A DNA stretch of 64,000 nt. Source: Dermanyssus gallinae (lineage: Eukaryota > Arthropoda > Arachnida > Mesostigmata > Dermanyssidae). A model generated the notes under the pieces. It saw nothing but the letters and a program-made list of their open reading frames with translations. It had not been told where the DNA came from and did not search any database. Shown here piece after piece: positions 11,302-22,049 of this stretch. The position numbers were made by a program, and so were the translations under genes. The stretch covers positions 1 through 64,000 of the forward strand of contig QVRM01005974.1 of the NCBI GenBank assembly GCA_003439945.1, read 5' to 3'. How positions within the stretch are numbered: position 1 is the stretch's first letter; each line of letters begins with the position of its first letter.

Positions 11302-11901
11302 CAGGGCGTATCTGGAATATTTTTAAAGCGATACATGAATTGTTAAGCTCGTTAAAGCAAATGTTTTTTTTCCAATGGAACATGGTCTCTAAGAAGTTTT
11401 GTTTCGGAACGAGGGTTAAACTACTACAACTTGTGACGCCGCCGACATGTCGCGCAATAGCCGCAGCGCGTCGCCACACAATAATTTTACATGCACTTAA
11501 TCTGAACCTCCCGCCAAAAAATCGTAATTACTCCGCAACCGCAGCTCGCATTGACATAGAGTCGGCACCGAAATAATCGTGATTGCCTGAATGTGCTAGT
11601 TTTGAGCGCCGTGAGTGATCGTAGGGTAATGATTTTGAAGCATTTGGCGTAAAAGCTAATAAAAACTTTATTTTTTTGCGAATTCTCTTCTAAACGACTA
11701 TTTGCAACTTTTAACCGGCCTTATATGTCTTTCAGCAGAAGCAGAATTTTCTCACGAACTCGGTGGTAAGCTCAGTTTCTGCATAGGAGGACTGTCCCGC
11801 AACAGCACAATATGTCGGGCAAAAACACCAGTGTCACAAGTTAAAGTAATTTAACTCTCATTCCGAAACAAGACTTCTTAGAGATCATATTCCATTAACG
11901 C
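11302..11901. mobile_element. Foldback/MITE element, copy A (right end truncated)
   Basis: The left end begins CAGGGCGTATCTGG and continues with the TTAAAGCGAT and AACATGGTCTCTAAGAAG blocks shared with the full-length copy at 37,341-38,224. The internal block with CACTTAATCTGAAC, the Cgtaattac region and the GCGAATTCTCTTCTAA region also match. The right terminal repeat stops at gagatcatattccatt. No ORF is present, so it is non-autonomous. The left flank is tatatata, consistent with insertion at TA. Confidence 0.75.
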
Positions 11902-12456
11902 TAACTAACTGTATTTGAAAAAAAAAACGTATGCAAATGAAATCCGTGCTATATATTCTGGTAGCAAATACAAATAACAGCAACAACATCGGCTTCCGTT
12001 GCGCTTAATTGTGAAGTTCTCAACTTTTGATTTAGCGCCGTTAGGTTTAGATTTACGTTTATCTATAGCTGTGCCTAACAAGGTCAGGGAGAAAAGACAG
12101 TTTTATACGCTTCTAGTCGTCCTTTTTTTCCCCTTTTTATGAACTTTTCTTCTGTTTAAATTCATTTAACTTCCTATCTGTTTTTCTCGTCATCTCACTG
12201 CTCCACAATTTCCTACTATTAGATATAATTTTATTGGTGGCAAAAAATTCGAATGGATTTTACATTTCTATCTGATCGTTCTAAGTGGCGCACGTCGCGC
12301 TTGAAAATGAGACCAATCTTATTATAAGTTCTGCAAAATATGTCGGCCGAAATGGCCACATCGACTGACGTGCTGTTTTTCTTATTTTTTAATGTGGGGT
12401 TAGATGGTAATGCACCATCTTTTTTTATTGAGACATCTGTGCTCCCCGTTTTTTTT
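11902..12456. other. Unassigned AT-rich intergenic DNA
   Basis: AT-rich sequence with several homopolymer runs of A or T. I see nothing codable or recognisable. Confidence 0.5.
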
Positions 12457-12611
12457 CTCGATCATGGTCAATTTCTAGTCCACGTCGGCATTCACTTTGT
12501 TTAAATTGGGAACCATGAAAACCAATTTTAGGAGTGGCCGGTCTGAGTCTCGAACCCAGGCCTCCCGAATGCAAGGCAAAGCTTTTGCCACTAAGCCATC
12601 TTGCTCGGTAA
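12457..12611 (-). mobile_element. tRNA-derived SINE, family SINE-B
   Basis: On the minus strand the copy begins ACCGAGCAAGATGGCTTAG, with an A-box-like TGGCTTAGTGGCA and a B box GGGTTCGAGACTC, and continues through GGCCACTCC and the CAATTTAAACAAAGTG region. The same unit occurs at 52,673-52,823 (-) and 57,717-57,870 (+). The intact promoter boxes and repeated occurrence make this a tRNA-derived SINE and not a tRNA gene. Confidence 0.8.
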
Positions 12612-12724
12612 CTTTCACTTTCCTTCTAAAACCAATTCGCTTGCATAAGTAACCTGGGCATAACCCGATATGCGATGCGTTTATTCGTCGATGCGTAACA
12701 TATACAAACACACGTGGTAAGCAT

Positions 12725-12730
<6 letters not shown>

Positions 12731-12809
<79 letters not shown>
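12731..12809. repeat. (TA)n microsatellite with one GA interruption
   Basis: A nearly pure TA run of about 79 bp. A second short array follows at 12,897-12,914, where the unit aaggcacacaatata occurs on both sides of the run. Confidence 0.97.
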
Positions 12810-12813
<4 letters not shown>

Positions 12814-12896
12814 CGCTTGGCATGTATACCTAAATACACATGTCACCCTTTTATATCAGGAGCCGCTTAGAGCTGCAGCATAAATAAGGCACACAA

Positions 12897-12914
12897 TATA
12901 TATATATATATATA
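12897..12914. repeat. Short (TA)n flanked by a duplicated 15-bp motif
   Basis: The motif aaggcacacaatata occurs before and after this TA run, consistent with slippage or a small tandem duplication seeded on the natural tata. Confidence 0.8.
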
Positions 12915-14026
12915 AGGCACACAATATAAGGTTTTGTTAGAAGAGCACGGGACGAGAAACACGTTTATCAAGCAAGCTTCGAGGCTTCGTTTTGAGCGTG
13001 AGTGACACATGACGTTGTGCAGCCTCACAACATCACGCTTACTTAGTTAATAGTTTGGGATTGAGTTGTTGCGGTTAATCAGATAAACGCATAACCCGGA
13101 CGGTCTTATGGCGAGCGGCGGGCCACTAACGCAAACGAAATGGCGACAAGTACGATCACAGCGCCGGCAGCAGCCGCGTCGGACACAAACGCCACACTTT
13201 TTTTCTGGGTGATCTGGGGTCTTGAACCGCCTTCTATATAAAAATGATCCCAATAAGAATAATAAGCCTGGCGGGCGCATGGCAGACAATATGTCCAGCC
13301 GGCTGCAGCAGTACGTTGTTTGATCTGCTTGATCGGTCGACACACTACAAAAATATTCATGCAGATAGCAGAATAGGGACAGTGATCATTGCGCTGGGTG
13401 TGCATAAAGCATTTTTCCCCAAGCTAAAAAATAATAATAGCAGAATAGACGTACATATACATACACATTGAAATGCATGGTGTGCATACTTCTCCCATTT
13501 TTGGTGTTTTTTAGTTTTCCATAGTGTGGCCCATTTTTGGTGGTGACTTTTCAGCAGCCACCGTCTTCACATTCATAAAACGTGTTTCAGTTGCACTATC
13601 GTGTCACGTGTTACTTGCTGCCTTTGGTGAACTTGTCGTATCGGACCACTGTATTTTCCTACTTTATCATATTCATCCATATTCTTCGGGAAATGTCACT
13701 TGAAGAGTGGGCTGGAACCACTTTAACAGCGTGCCTCGGACTTATGCCGCGTTCCCGCGTTGGACGTCGAGATCGAGGTGCTGCCTCACTTAAGCCGCAG
13801 ATCTCTCATCTTCGATCACCTTCTTATTTAGTGCAATGAGTTAGTTTTGCGATCAGTTAGGTCCTCAAAAGTTATTGCGCCTGAACTGTTGTGTTTTATG
13901 TTCTGTTCAACGATTTGGCGCACTTACTTATCTTCAGACATAAGAGCGGCATAGGGCTGGTGTCTGACACACCCAGGACCCGCGTTGAACTGCGCCAGTA
14001 AACGTCCAACCTCACATTTGGTCAAT
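12915..14026. other. Unassigned DNA left of the BEL element
   Basis: A minus-strand ORF at 13,405-13,106 ends in a hydrophobic stretch (AGAVIVLVAISFALVA) that could be a membrane segment by composition. I recognise no family and see no splice or polyadenylation context. The rest shows no features. Confidence 0.4.
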
Positions 14027-14031
14027 AGTGT

Positions 14032-14458
14032 TGTTACAAACTAATCTGCGGAACGAGAACAAATGTGTATCGAGAATAACATAGCACTCCGGCCTCGTCT
14101 TTATTCTTAATAATGTCGCACTTGTAACGCGGCACCGTGTGGTGCCCGGCTCATGACTCACCCCTTGTTGGCGGCTCTGATGCGTAGCGTGCTGCTTACC
14201 CTCGGACGCCGCCGGCGGTGGTTCGACTCGTGCGTGCAGTGCGTGCACCGCAGAGAAAAGAGGAAGCTAAGACTGCCGCAGCCGCTTATATGCCGTAGCT
14301 GATCGACCTCCGCCTGGCGGCAGTCCGCGCTATTACAATGTCGTCAGCTACAATGCGCCCTCTATATCTCCAGTACAATTATTGTCTGCTCTACCTGTGT
14401 AGCGCTTTAACTGTCTGTTGTCTGCTTTGGTTGTGTGGCGCTCGGTCTATCTGTGACA
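14032..14458 (-). repeat. BEL 3' LTR
   Basis: 427 bp, bounded by TGTTACAAAC at the low coordinate and TCTGTGACA at the high one. It contains a polyadenylation-like AATAAAG on the minus strand (attcttaataatgt region on plus). It is nearly identical to the interrupted copy at 20,081-21,828. Confidence 0.95.
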
Positions 14459-14471
14459 TCCTCCCCCTTTT
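14459..14471 (-). promoter_or_regulatory. BEL polypurine tract
   Basis: On the minus strand AAAAGGGGGAGGA directly abuts the 3' LTR. This is the expected position and composition of the primer for plus-strand DNA synthesis. Confidence 0.85.
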
Positions 14472-14558
14472 GAGGAACGAAGTTACCTCAAAAAAATTTC
14501 GTTGGGGGGCTTGTCGAACATTAATTGCTCCTATTCATGTGTGTATCTCTATGCCGAC

Positions 14559-15386
14559 TCACAGCAACTTCGCGAGCCGTCCCGCTGGTCGATCGACAAA
14601 CCGTCCTTCGCCGAGATGTATGCGGTAGGCGCGCGGTACGCCGCCTCTCCCCGGCAAGGCCTCTTCAATGAGTCCGAGTCGCCAGTATGCTCGCGGCAGA
14701 GCTTCATCTTCTAGAATGACGACGTCGCCTTTCTTCAATACGTCGTTTCGCTCTCCCCGGCGTCGTAGAGCTGTTCTCAACACGAGCATGTACTCGCTAC
14801 GCCACCGCTTCCAGAACGAATTTAACAATCTTTCCTGTTGTTTCCAAATATTCGAGAGCCCTCCGGGATGGTTGCTGAGCGACGTTAGTTTGTCGACTGG
14901 GAACGTCATCGGCACCTTTGGTGTGAGGAAATGACTCGGTGCCAAGGCCCTTGGCTCATCAGGCCGATCTGGAACTCGCGTGATAGGTCGCTGATTAATT
15001 ATTGCGGCTACTTCGTGCATTATCGTTATGAGATTCATTAGCTTTAGTTTGTTCTTCTTTAATGTCTTCCGCAAGCAGCTTTTCACCACTCCTACCATTC
15101 GTTCGAAAAAGCCTCCCCACCAGGGAGCCCTTGGGACGTTAAAGTCCCACGAGACTCCCCCGTGGCCCAGGAAATTCTGAACAACTTCGTCGCGGATCGC
15201 CTTGGTGAGGGCTACTAGGCATCTGTTCGTTTTCTGGAACGTTAATGCATTGTCTGAAATAAATTTATCGGGTAGCCCGCGTTGCGCCGTGAATCTCTTT
15301 ATAGCCGACAGGCTTCCGCCGTTAGGTCTTCCACCACCTCTAAATGAATTGCTCGTACTACTGCGCAGGTGAAGATTGCCACCCAT
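14559..15386 (-). pseudogene. BEL integrase, C-terminal part, separated by a frameshift
   Basis: This frame carries the second half of the integrase core. SDNALTF holds the second catalytic Asp and GGFFERMVGVVK the catalytic Glu, followed by INQRPIT and a C-terminal region ending RLAKLL. The first Asp (GIDYFGPL) lies in the preceding frame (15,299-17,125), so one shift near 15.3 kb splits the catalytic triad. The stop lies about 100 bp before the 3' LTR, as expected for the end of pol. Confidence 0.88.
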
Positions 15387-17125
15387 ATCTTCTTCTCCTC
15401 GCCCCGGTCTCCTCGTACCACGAGCGGGCCGAAATAATCAATGCCGGTTGTCTTAAATGGGCGGAAAGAACTCTCAATTCTCGAGGCTGGCAGTGGCGCT
15501 TCTTCTATTCTAGCGATCTTTGCTCGCTCTCTTGCGCATGCGGCGCATTTGTAGATTGTTGTCTTGACTAGTTGTCTCATTCTGATGATCCAGTAGTTTT
15601 CTCTTAATTCATTCATCGTTGCTTCAACTTTCATGTGGCGGACTCTGCTCTCGTGAGTATGTGCGATGATCAACCGCGTAAGCGGGTCGTCCTGCAACAG
15701 GATCGGGTGGCGGGTTTCAAATGGCTCTTCCGCTAACTGCAGGCGGCCGCCGACCCGCAGCAGGCCCTCCTCGTCGATGAACGGCTTAAACTCTGCGATC
15801 TTCGGATTGTCGGGTGCTTCGTTCTTGGCGAGGCTCGCTATAGTCTCCCCCAAGCAGCGTTGCTGAGCTTGACAAATGAGACGCTGCTTCGAATCGGCGA
15901 GCTCTCGCGTTGTCAGCGGCCCTGTTGCAGACTTTTCGCCCTTAAAGCGCCGTACCGCTCTTGCAATTGTCGCCGACACTCTGACAAGACGCTGCAAGCT
16001 TGAAAACTTGGCTGGATCGATGACTGGAGGCTGACCCACTGCCAGCAAAGCTCGAACTTCAGGGAGCTCCTCATACAATTCAGGACTTGCCTTAAATACG
16101 GGATACTGCGCAGCTGGATCTATCAGGAAACCTGGACCCTGTAACCATAAGGCGCTCGCCTTTAGCTTATGAATACTCATACCACGCGAGGGTAGATCAG
16201 CTGGGTTCTGTTCTCCTGGGCAATGATGCCACTGCCGCACCTCCGTATGTTCCAGTATCTCCAATAAGCGATTCCTTACAAATACTCCCCACCTATGTGG
16301 TGCGGCCGAGTATATCCAATGCAATACTACCTGCGCGTCCGACCAATAAAACGTTTTGGCGTCGCCAAGCTCTAACTGCTCTCGTACCTTTCTTGCAAGT
16401 CTGACCGCCAACACGGCCGCCATAAGCTCCTTCTTTGGTATTGTTAACCCCTCAATTTGCTGCAGTGGGACTAATTTGGCCTTGGCCGCAACCAAGCCAG
16501 TTGAACTCGTACCTTGGGTGTCGGTAACCTTGGCGTATATTACGGCTGCGTACGCTCTGTCGCTTGCGTCGGCGAATGCGTGTATTTCGACCGTAGTTCC
16601 GCGCCTGAGCCCCAGGTCTCTCTTTACCTCGAAGTCCGCCAGCCCTTTCACCTCGTCCACCCAGGCCAACCACCGCCGCGTCAACTCCGCCGACAGTGCT
16701 TGTCCGATCGGTCGCTTGGTCTGGTGGGCTTCCTGGAGAATGCACTTCAGCTTTGTCGTGAACGGCGCGATCAGGCCCTGGGGGTCGTAGAGTCGCGCGC
16801 AGGCGCCCATGAGCGTGCGCAAGGTGGGAGGAGCCGCCGTCGCGAACTCCAACATCCCGTCTGGCTGGAATGTGAGCGTGTCGGCCTCCTGGTTCCATCC
16901 CACACCTAGTACTTTCTCGATACCTGCCGGACGCAGCAGCGTGCCCCCGCGAGCTGTGTCGGTGTGCACGGTTTTTGTCTCGTCGCCGAACTGGGCTCGT
17001 AACGCCGGGCAGTTGGACTTGAATTTCTTCAGAACCATACCCGCATCTCCCAGTATTTCGACCACCGCGTGCCACAACCGTTCCGCCTCGCCTGAGGACT
17101 CCGCGCCCGTCAGCATGTCGTCCAT
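15299..17125 (-). pseudogene. BEL pol, central part (RT palm end, RNase H, integrase N-terminus)
   Basis: The frame opens at the RT active site, where YMDD is read as LYMDDMLTG just upstream and in frame. It continues through the Pao-type RT thumb (ARLYDPQGLIAPF) and an RNase H-like domain (IHAFADASDRAYAAV, then the SDAQVVLHWI segment). The integrase zinc domain follows (HTHESRVRHMK with a later CAAC) and the first core Asp in GIDYFGPLVV. It is shifted relative to the upstream protease/RT frame near 17.15 kb and to the downstream integrase frame near 15.3 kb. It would function in cDNA synthesis and integration if in one frame. Confidence 0.92.
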
Positions 17126-17147
17126 GTACAGGTCATGGAGAATACTC

Positions 17148-18317
17148 TTACACGCGTCGTGATGGCGCGTGAGCCCGGATGACGGCGATCGTATTGTGTT
17201 GGCTGTCCTTTACACCGAACGAAGTCGAGGTCATCCTATAAAGTGATCGACCCGTTAATTGTTCGTCATTTTCGAACCAAAAGAAACATAACAGGTTTCT
17301 ATCATCCGGGTGGACACGAACCATAAGATAAGCTTTGCTGATGTCCGCCACCCATGCGACCTTGTGTCGCCGAAATCTTGTCAGCATCGCCATCGGACAC
17401 GGCAACAAATTTGGCGTGTCTTCAATGCAGTCGTTAAGTGACAATTGACCTTTGGCCGCCGCCGATGCATTAAATACTGGCCGAATTCTGTACGATATCT
17501 TGCTAGGCTGTATAACCGGGAAATGTGGCATGACGTATTTCGGTGACTCACCGGGTGGAAGAGGTTCTGCAAACTCTTGCTCGATGAACGTGCGAATCTC
17601 TCGTACGTAGTCTATCCTCAGTTCCGGGTCTCGTCGTAGTCTTTTCGCCAATGCTTCTAGTTGCTTTTCTGATGCTTTCTTATTGTTGTTGATCATCGAT
17701 ACGTTGGGCTTGAGGTTGAGCCGAACTTGGTAGCGTCCGTCGGTGGACCGCTCTACCGTCGATAGGAAGTGTTTTGCCACCATCTGTGGGCTCTTCTCTT
17801 GTAATTCGTCTGGTTGTATGCCGATGGACTCGAGCGACCAAAATCTGTCCAGCTCGGCTGCCGTCGCCGCAACTGTGGCCTCCGCTCGTACTTCCCCGGT
17901 TGCCTCCGACGCAAGAACAAGCCCGAAGCGAGTTTCGAGACCGACGGTCCGGGTATCGAGGCGACGTGGCCCGCCCTCCATGATGCTAAACGAGCTGTTC
18001 GCATCTAGCAACAAATCGACGGCCACCGGCCCGCCGGCCCTCTCCGCAAGCTCGTGCCCATGCCTAGCCCGGAGTCTTGGCGATGGGGTGGGTAAGTGGG
18101 CTGCTGTGATCTCCTCCACTACTCTCGCGGTAAGCATTACTGGTTCACCGTTACGCGGCACCAACTGCAACTGTACGATAGGCAATCTCTTGGCTTGCTG
18201 AGGTTTGCTGCCGCCGAAGACATGCAGATAAGTGAACTCGTTGCCGATGGTCTTCGCCTGCAGGGAATCCGCGAGACGGCGTGTAACGAAAGTTCGCTGT
18301 GAGCCGCTATCTAACAA
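17148..18317 (-). pseudogene. BEL protease and N-terminal RT
   Basis: The frame begins at the aspartic protease active site LDSGSQRTFV, followed by a VxGGxKP-type flap region. It then enters the BEL RT with ADISKAYLMVRVHPDD as motif A and FFWFENDE. It ends at the sequence FGVKDSQHNT, where BEL RTs normally run on to the YxDD motif, so a frame break truncates it. It overlaps the end of gag by a few bases in another frame. A programmed shift is possible, but a single-base indel explains it equally well. Confidence 0.9.
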
Positions 18318-20014
18318 AATCTGGCGACGACACGTTTACCCTTATTATTTATAACGTCTACATGCCCCGTGGGCAACAATGGATTTGTACAGCCTAACGG
18401 TGATACAATGTTGCTCGCTACAGCTTGTGTACACATCACGGGTGCATGCGGACCCTTACAATGTTTGCATGTAATTTTACTTGTGCATGTGTGGATCCAA
18501 TGCCCCGGCATCAGACACCTTCTGCATACCTTGGCCTCTGTTACTCGGTTGCGCTTTTCACTCATTGACATCGTAGTCATGCATGCGGTTGCATCGTGCC
18601 TACCACCGCAAAATAAACATCCAACCAATTGTTGCGTGTTACTGTTACATTGTGCGTGATTCTGCGACGCACTACCTCCTCGTCTGTTAATATAGTTGCT
18701 ATTGCCGTTACTAGTATTATTGGTGTTAGTGTTGCGGTTATTACCGGATCGCGGTTTCACGTGCGTCTGGTATACTTGTGCTGAGTCATTCCGCGAGGCT
18801 TCCCTCGCCGGCCTCGGACTACTCGACCACTGCCGCGGCGTGGTACCCGACCCTGGCTTGCTATCTCTCTGTGTTAATGATTTTTGTTTTTCTCGCGACG
18901 TCACCTCGATCGAGAGGAAGTGTATCAAGTCCTGAAACTGTTGACCAAACTCCTCTGATATGGTGTCAGTAGCTCGGACACGCAACACGGGTTTCACGGT
19001 GAAATCGCGAGCACCGTTGTCCTTAGCGGCCTCCACCGAAGCAATATATCTCAACATCAGTGGCTCCGGCAGAGCCCGCAAAACAATAGTATATAACACG
19101 GCGCCATAATATTTCTCATTGAATTGTAATGCGCGCAATGCCGCTACTGAGCTATTCACCTGATCTAATAATTCACGCAGCGCTATGTGGTCTACGCGAC
19201 CCACCCTAGGCATATCTAACAATTTTTGATATACGTCACCCACTATAGCCTTAACGCAACCATACCTGTTCATAAGGTAGTTAAGCACGTAAGCGTAGTT
19301 GTCGGCGTCTAGCGGTATCTCGGCGACGGCTCTCGCTGCCTCGCCTTCGAGTAGGTCACGCAATATCCTGTGTCGCTGCAGATCGGACAACCCTTCTTTT
19401 TCGTCAACCAATGTTCTAGATTCTTCGATGAACACTGGGAACTGGTGTCGGTGACCACAAAATCTTCGTAGCTTCGGCGCCGGCATTTGTGCGCCGCCCG
19501 AGCTGCCGGCTTCTTGTAACGACACTAGCCGATTTAAAATCGCCTCGATCCCCTCTTGCGCCGCCGCGCCGGTATTCACTGGTACTCTGCCGGCCGCCTC
19601 ACGCTGCAATTCTAGGAACGACGCCATTGCATCGGCCAGCGCGCGGGCGTCCGAGGGCTTCACATCACGCTCAGCACCGCCCGGGTCGCCTTGGTTCCTG
19701 TAGGCAGCTAATACCTGCTTAATCTGATCTAACATATCTGCATATGCCTCACAACGTGCCAAATGCTCGTCTAGGACTTCCTCATTAGTAGTACCTACCG
19801 ACAATGCACATAGCTTATTGTCTAGCTCGGTTAGCTTCTTCTCTAGACGCTCCAGCTTTAATTGCCACGTGGCCACTCGCTGGTCGTCGGCCACAGACTT
19901 TGCCGGTGGAGCTTGTCCTTCAGGCGAAAATTTTAGCACCGTGTTGCGTAGAGCGGAAACGCTGGCACGCGCAGACTTCCTAACGGCTTTGAGGTACTCT
20001 ACGGAGTCTGCCAT
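18311..20014 (-). CDS. BEL gag (about 567 aa)
   Basis: I take the ATG at 20,014 (MADSVEYLKAV) as the start; the in-frame TTG slightly upstream is not needed. An N-terminal coiled-coil-like segment (LERLEKKLTELDNKL) is followed by a capsid-like region typical of BEL gag (FCGHRHQFPVF, then LRDLLEGEAARAVAEIPL). An Asn-rich linker precedes three zinc knuckles from about residue 463: CLFCGGRHDATAC, CRRCLMPGHWIHTC and CKHCKGPHAPVMC. The frame is uninterrupted. It would form the particle shell and bind element RNA. It starts about 65 nt after the 5' LTR, just beyond the primer-binding site. Confidence 0.93.
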   Translation of the reverse strand: MADSVEYLKAVRKSARASVSALRNTVLKFSPEGQAPPAKSVADDQRVATWQLKLERLEKKLTELDNKLCALSVGTTNEEVLDEHLARCEAYADMLDQIKQVLAAYRNQGDPGGAERDVKPSDARALADAMASFLELQREAAGRVPVNTGAAAQEGIEAILNRLVSLQEAGSSGGAQMPAPKLRRFCGHRHQFPVFIEESRTLVDEKEGLSDLQRHRILRDLLEGEAARAVAEIPLDADNYAYVLNYLMNRYGCVKAIVGDVYQKLLDMPRVGRVDHIALRELLDQVNSSVAALRALQFNEKYYGAVLYTIVLRALPEPLMLRYIASVEAAKDNGARDFTVKPVLRVRATDTISEEFGQQFQDLIHFLSIEVTSREKQKSLTQRDSKPGSGTTPRQWSSSPRPAREASRNDSAQVYQTHVKPRSGNNRNTNTNNTSNGNSNYINRRGGSASQNHAQCNSNTQQLVGCLFCGGRHDATACMTTMSMSEKRNRVTEAKVCRRCLMPGHWIHTCTSKITCKHCKGPHAPVMCTQAVASNIVSPLGCTNPLLPTGHVDVINNKGKRVVARFC

Positions 20015-20058
20015 AGTGGCCTGTCTCTTCCGCAATTAGTGTAACGGCACAATCACCA

Positions 20059-20076
20059 GCCTCACGTTGGGCGCCA
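20059..20076 (-). promoter_or_regulatory. BEL tRNA primer-binding site
   Basis: On the minus strand TGGCGCCCAACGTGAGGC lies four bases inside the 5' LTR. A TGG start complementary to a tRNA CCA end is diagnostic. The priming tRNA cannot be named without host tRNA sequences. Confidence 0.85.
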
Positions 20077-20339
20077 AATGTGTTACAAACTAATCTGCGG
20101 AACGAGAACAAATGTGTATCGAGAATAACATAGCACTCCGGCCTCGTCTTTATTCTTAATAATATCGCACTTGTAACGCGGCACCGTGTGGTGCCCGGCT
20201 CATGACTCATCCCTTGTTGGCGGCTCTGATGCGTAGCGTGCTGCTTACCCTCGGACGCCGCCGGCGGTGGATCGACTCGTGCGTGCAGTGCGTGCACCGC
20301 AGAGAAAAGAGGAAGCTAAGACGGCCGCAGCCGCTTATA

Positions 20340-21659
20340 CGAGGTGTGTTCAAAACGTATCGCGACTTTTGAATTTTCGCGGGTTACGTATATTCGAATT
20401 TCGATTTTTTGTGGCGTTATGTTGGTACTCATGTCTCTCACTTATGCCGACAAGCTCGGCCATTTTGAATGTTCACTTAATTGTTGACAGCTGCTTTGCT
20501 TGCACGTGTTTTGGATCGTCTTCGATTTTTACCTATTCAAAAAAATGGATCAAAGAACCTGTATCAAATTTTGTGTGAAAAACGAAATTAAGTGCGCGGA
20601 TGCATTCCGAATGTTGACTGTGGCATACGGAGAAGCTACCTTGGACCGAAGCAACGTTTATCGGTGGTACAAAATGTTCTCAGAAGGCCGAGAAGATGTG
20701 AACGACGAAGAGCGTGCCGGACGCCCGAGCACTTCAACAACAGACGAAAAAATTAATGAAGTGGAGAAAATGGTATTGGCCAATCGTCGAATCACCGTTA
20801 GAGAAGTTGCTGAGGACCTAACATATCGATTGGCTCGTGCCATTCGATTTTTATCAATGATTTGGGCATGAGACGGGTCGCCGCGAAATTCGTACCAAAA
20901 TTGCTCAATTGCGACCAAAAACAGCATCGCATGAACATTGCTAATGAGATGTTGGACTCTGTCCGCGACGACCCAAATTTGCTCCAGAGGGTCATAACTG
21001 GTGACGAATCGTGGGTTTATGGTTATGACGTGGAAACCAAAGCTCAATCACCTCAATGGAAGCTGCCGCACGAACCAAGACCGAAAAAAGCGCGCCAAGT
21101 TCGGTCGAATGTGAAAGTTTTGCTGACAGTTTTCTTCGATTGCAGGGGCGTGGTGCATCATAAGTTCTTGCCACAGGGTAGAACGGTCAATAAGGAATAT
21201 TACCTGCAAGTTATGCGCAATTTGCGCGAAGCAATTCGCCAGAAACGCCCGGATTTGTGGAAGAACAAAAATTGGCTTTTGCACCACGATAACGCCCCTG
21301 CTCACACATCGTTGCTTGTGCGCGAGTTTTTGGCCAAAAACAACACACTAATGATGCCGCAGCCACCGTATTCCCCAGATCTGGCCCCCTGTGAATTTTT
21401 CTTGTTCCCTAAACTGAAGAGGCCCATGAAAGGACGACGTTACGCTACGCTTGACGAGATAAAGACGGCATCGAAGGAGGAGCTGAACAAGATAAAAAAA
21501 AATGGTTTTTTGAAGTGCTTCGAAGATTGGAAAAACCGTTGGCACAAGTGTATAATATCTCATGGGGATTACTTTAAAGGGGACAAAATAGATATTCATG
21601 AATAAATGAATAATTTTTGAAAAAACACAAAAGTCGCGATACGTTTTGAACACCATATG
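20340..21659 (+). mobile_element. mariner transposon, full length
   Basis: A 1,320-bp element with terminal inverted repeats of about 30 bp sharing GTGTTCAAAACGTATCGCG, flanked by TA dinucleotides at 20,338-20,339 and 21,660-21,661. It sits inside the BEL 5' LTR, so it inserted after the BEL element. The transposase gene is on the plus strand and has one frameshift. Confidence 0.96.
20545..21605 (+). pseudogene. mariner transposase, one frameshift
   Basis: Start at ATG 20,545 (MDQRTCIKF). N-terminal helix-turn-helix region with YRWYKMFSEGRE and RAGRPSTS, then a single-base loss near 20,820 moves the frame. The catalytic part continues in the 20,862-21,605 frame, with TGDESWVYGYD (first Asp), WLLHHDNAPAH (second Asp) and YSPDLAPCEFFLFPK. 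Counting 34 residues after the second Asp lands on the Glu of APCE, where mariners usually have Asp. It would cut and paste the element at TA sites if intact. The frameshift, and perhaps the third acidic residue, suggest it is inactive. Confidence 0.93.
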
Positions 21660-21833
21660 TATGCCGTAGCTGATCGACCTCCGCCTGGCGGCAGTCCGCG
21701 CTATTACAATGTCGTCAGCTACAATGCGCCCTCTTATCTCCAGTACAATTATTGTCTGCTCTACTTGTGTAGCGCTTTAACTGTCTGTTGTCTGCTTTGG
21801 TTGTGTGGCGCTCGGTCTATCTGTGACAAGTGT

Positions 21834-22049
21834 TGTTTTTGTCTTGGTATTGGTTAGCGGCGACTTGCAAACATTGATAATGTTGGCGAATCTCTAAACA
21901 CATAATTATTACGGCGTATACAACGCGTATCTGCGCTCGCATTGCTATCGCAAGCACACCTAATGTTTGCACCCGTATTTGGGCTACATATAGGCCAATA
22001 ATTGCTTATTTGACGACAATCATTCAGAAGCGGTTAAAACATTACATAT
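21834..22049. other. Unassigned DNA right of the BEL element
   Basis: A short stretch between the BEL target duplication and an R1-like relic. No feature is recognised. Confidence 0.4.

Larger units (their letters stand above)
20081..21828 (-). repeat. BEL 5' LTR, split by mariner
   Basis: LTR sequence occupies 20,081-20,339 and resumes at about 21,660 to 21,828, with the same termini as the 3' LTR. The intervening 1,320 bp is a mariner inserted at a TA that is intact in the other LTR, where the uninterrupted site reads cttatatgccg. Confidence 0.95.
14027..21833 (-). mobile_element. BEL/Pao LTR retrotransposon, complete structure, with nested mariner
   Basis: A full-length element in minus orientation. 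LTRs begin TG and end CA, and a 5-bp direct repeat AGTGT (14,027-14,031 and 21,829-21,833) flanks the whole unit, fitting BEL/Pao integration. The interior runs 5' to 3' on the minus strand: PBS, gag with three knuckles, aspartic protease, RT, RNase H, integrase, PPT. Excluding the mariner the element is about 6.5 kb. The two LTRs differ by about five substitutions and one 1-nt indel over 427 bp by my reading, so insertion was recent. At least three frame breaks interrupt the polyprotein. Confidence 0.95.

Noticed and set aside
13106..13405. Minus ORF with hydrophobic C-terminus
   Set aside because: No recognised family, no gene context; composition alone is insufficient.
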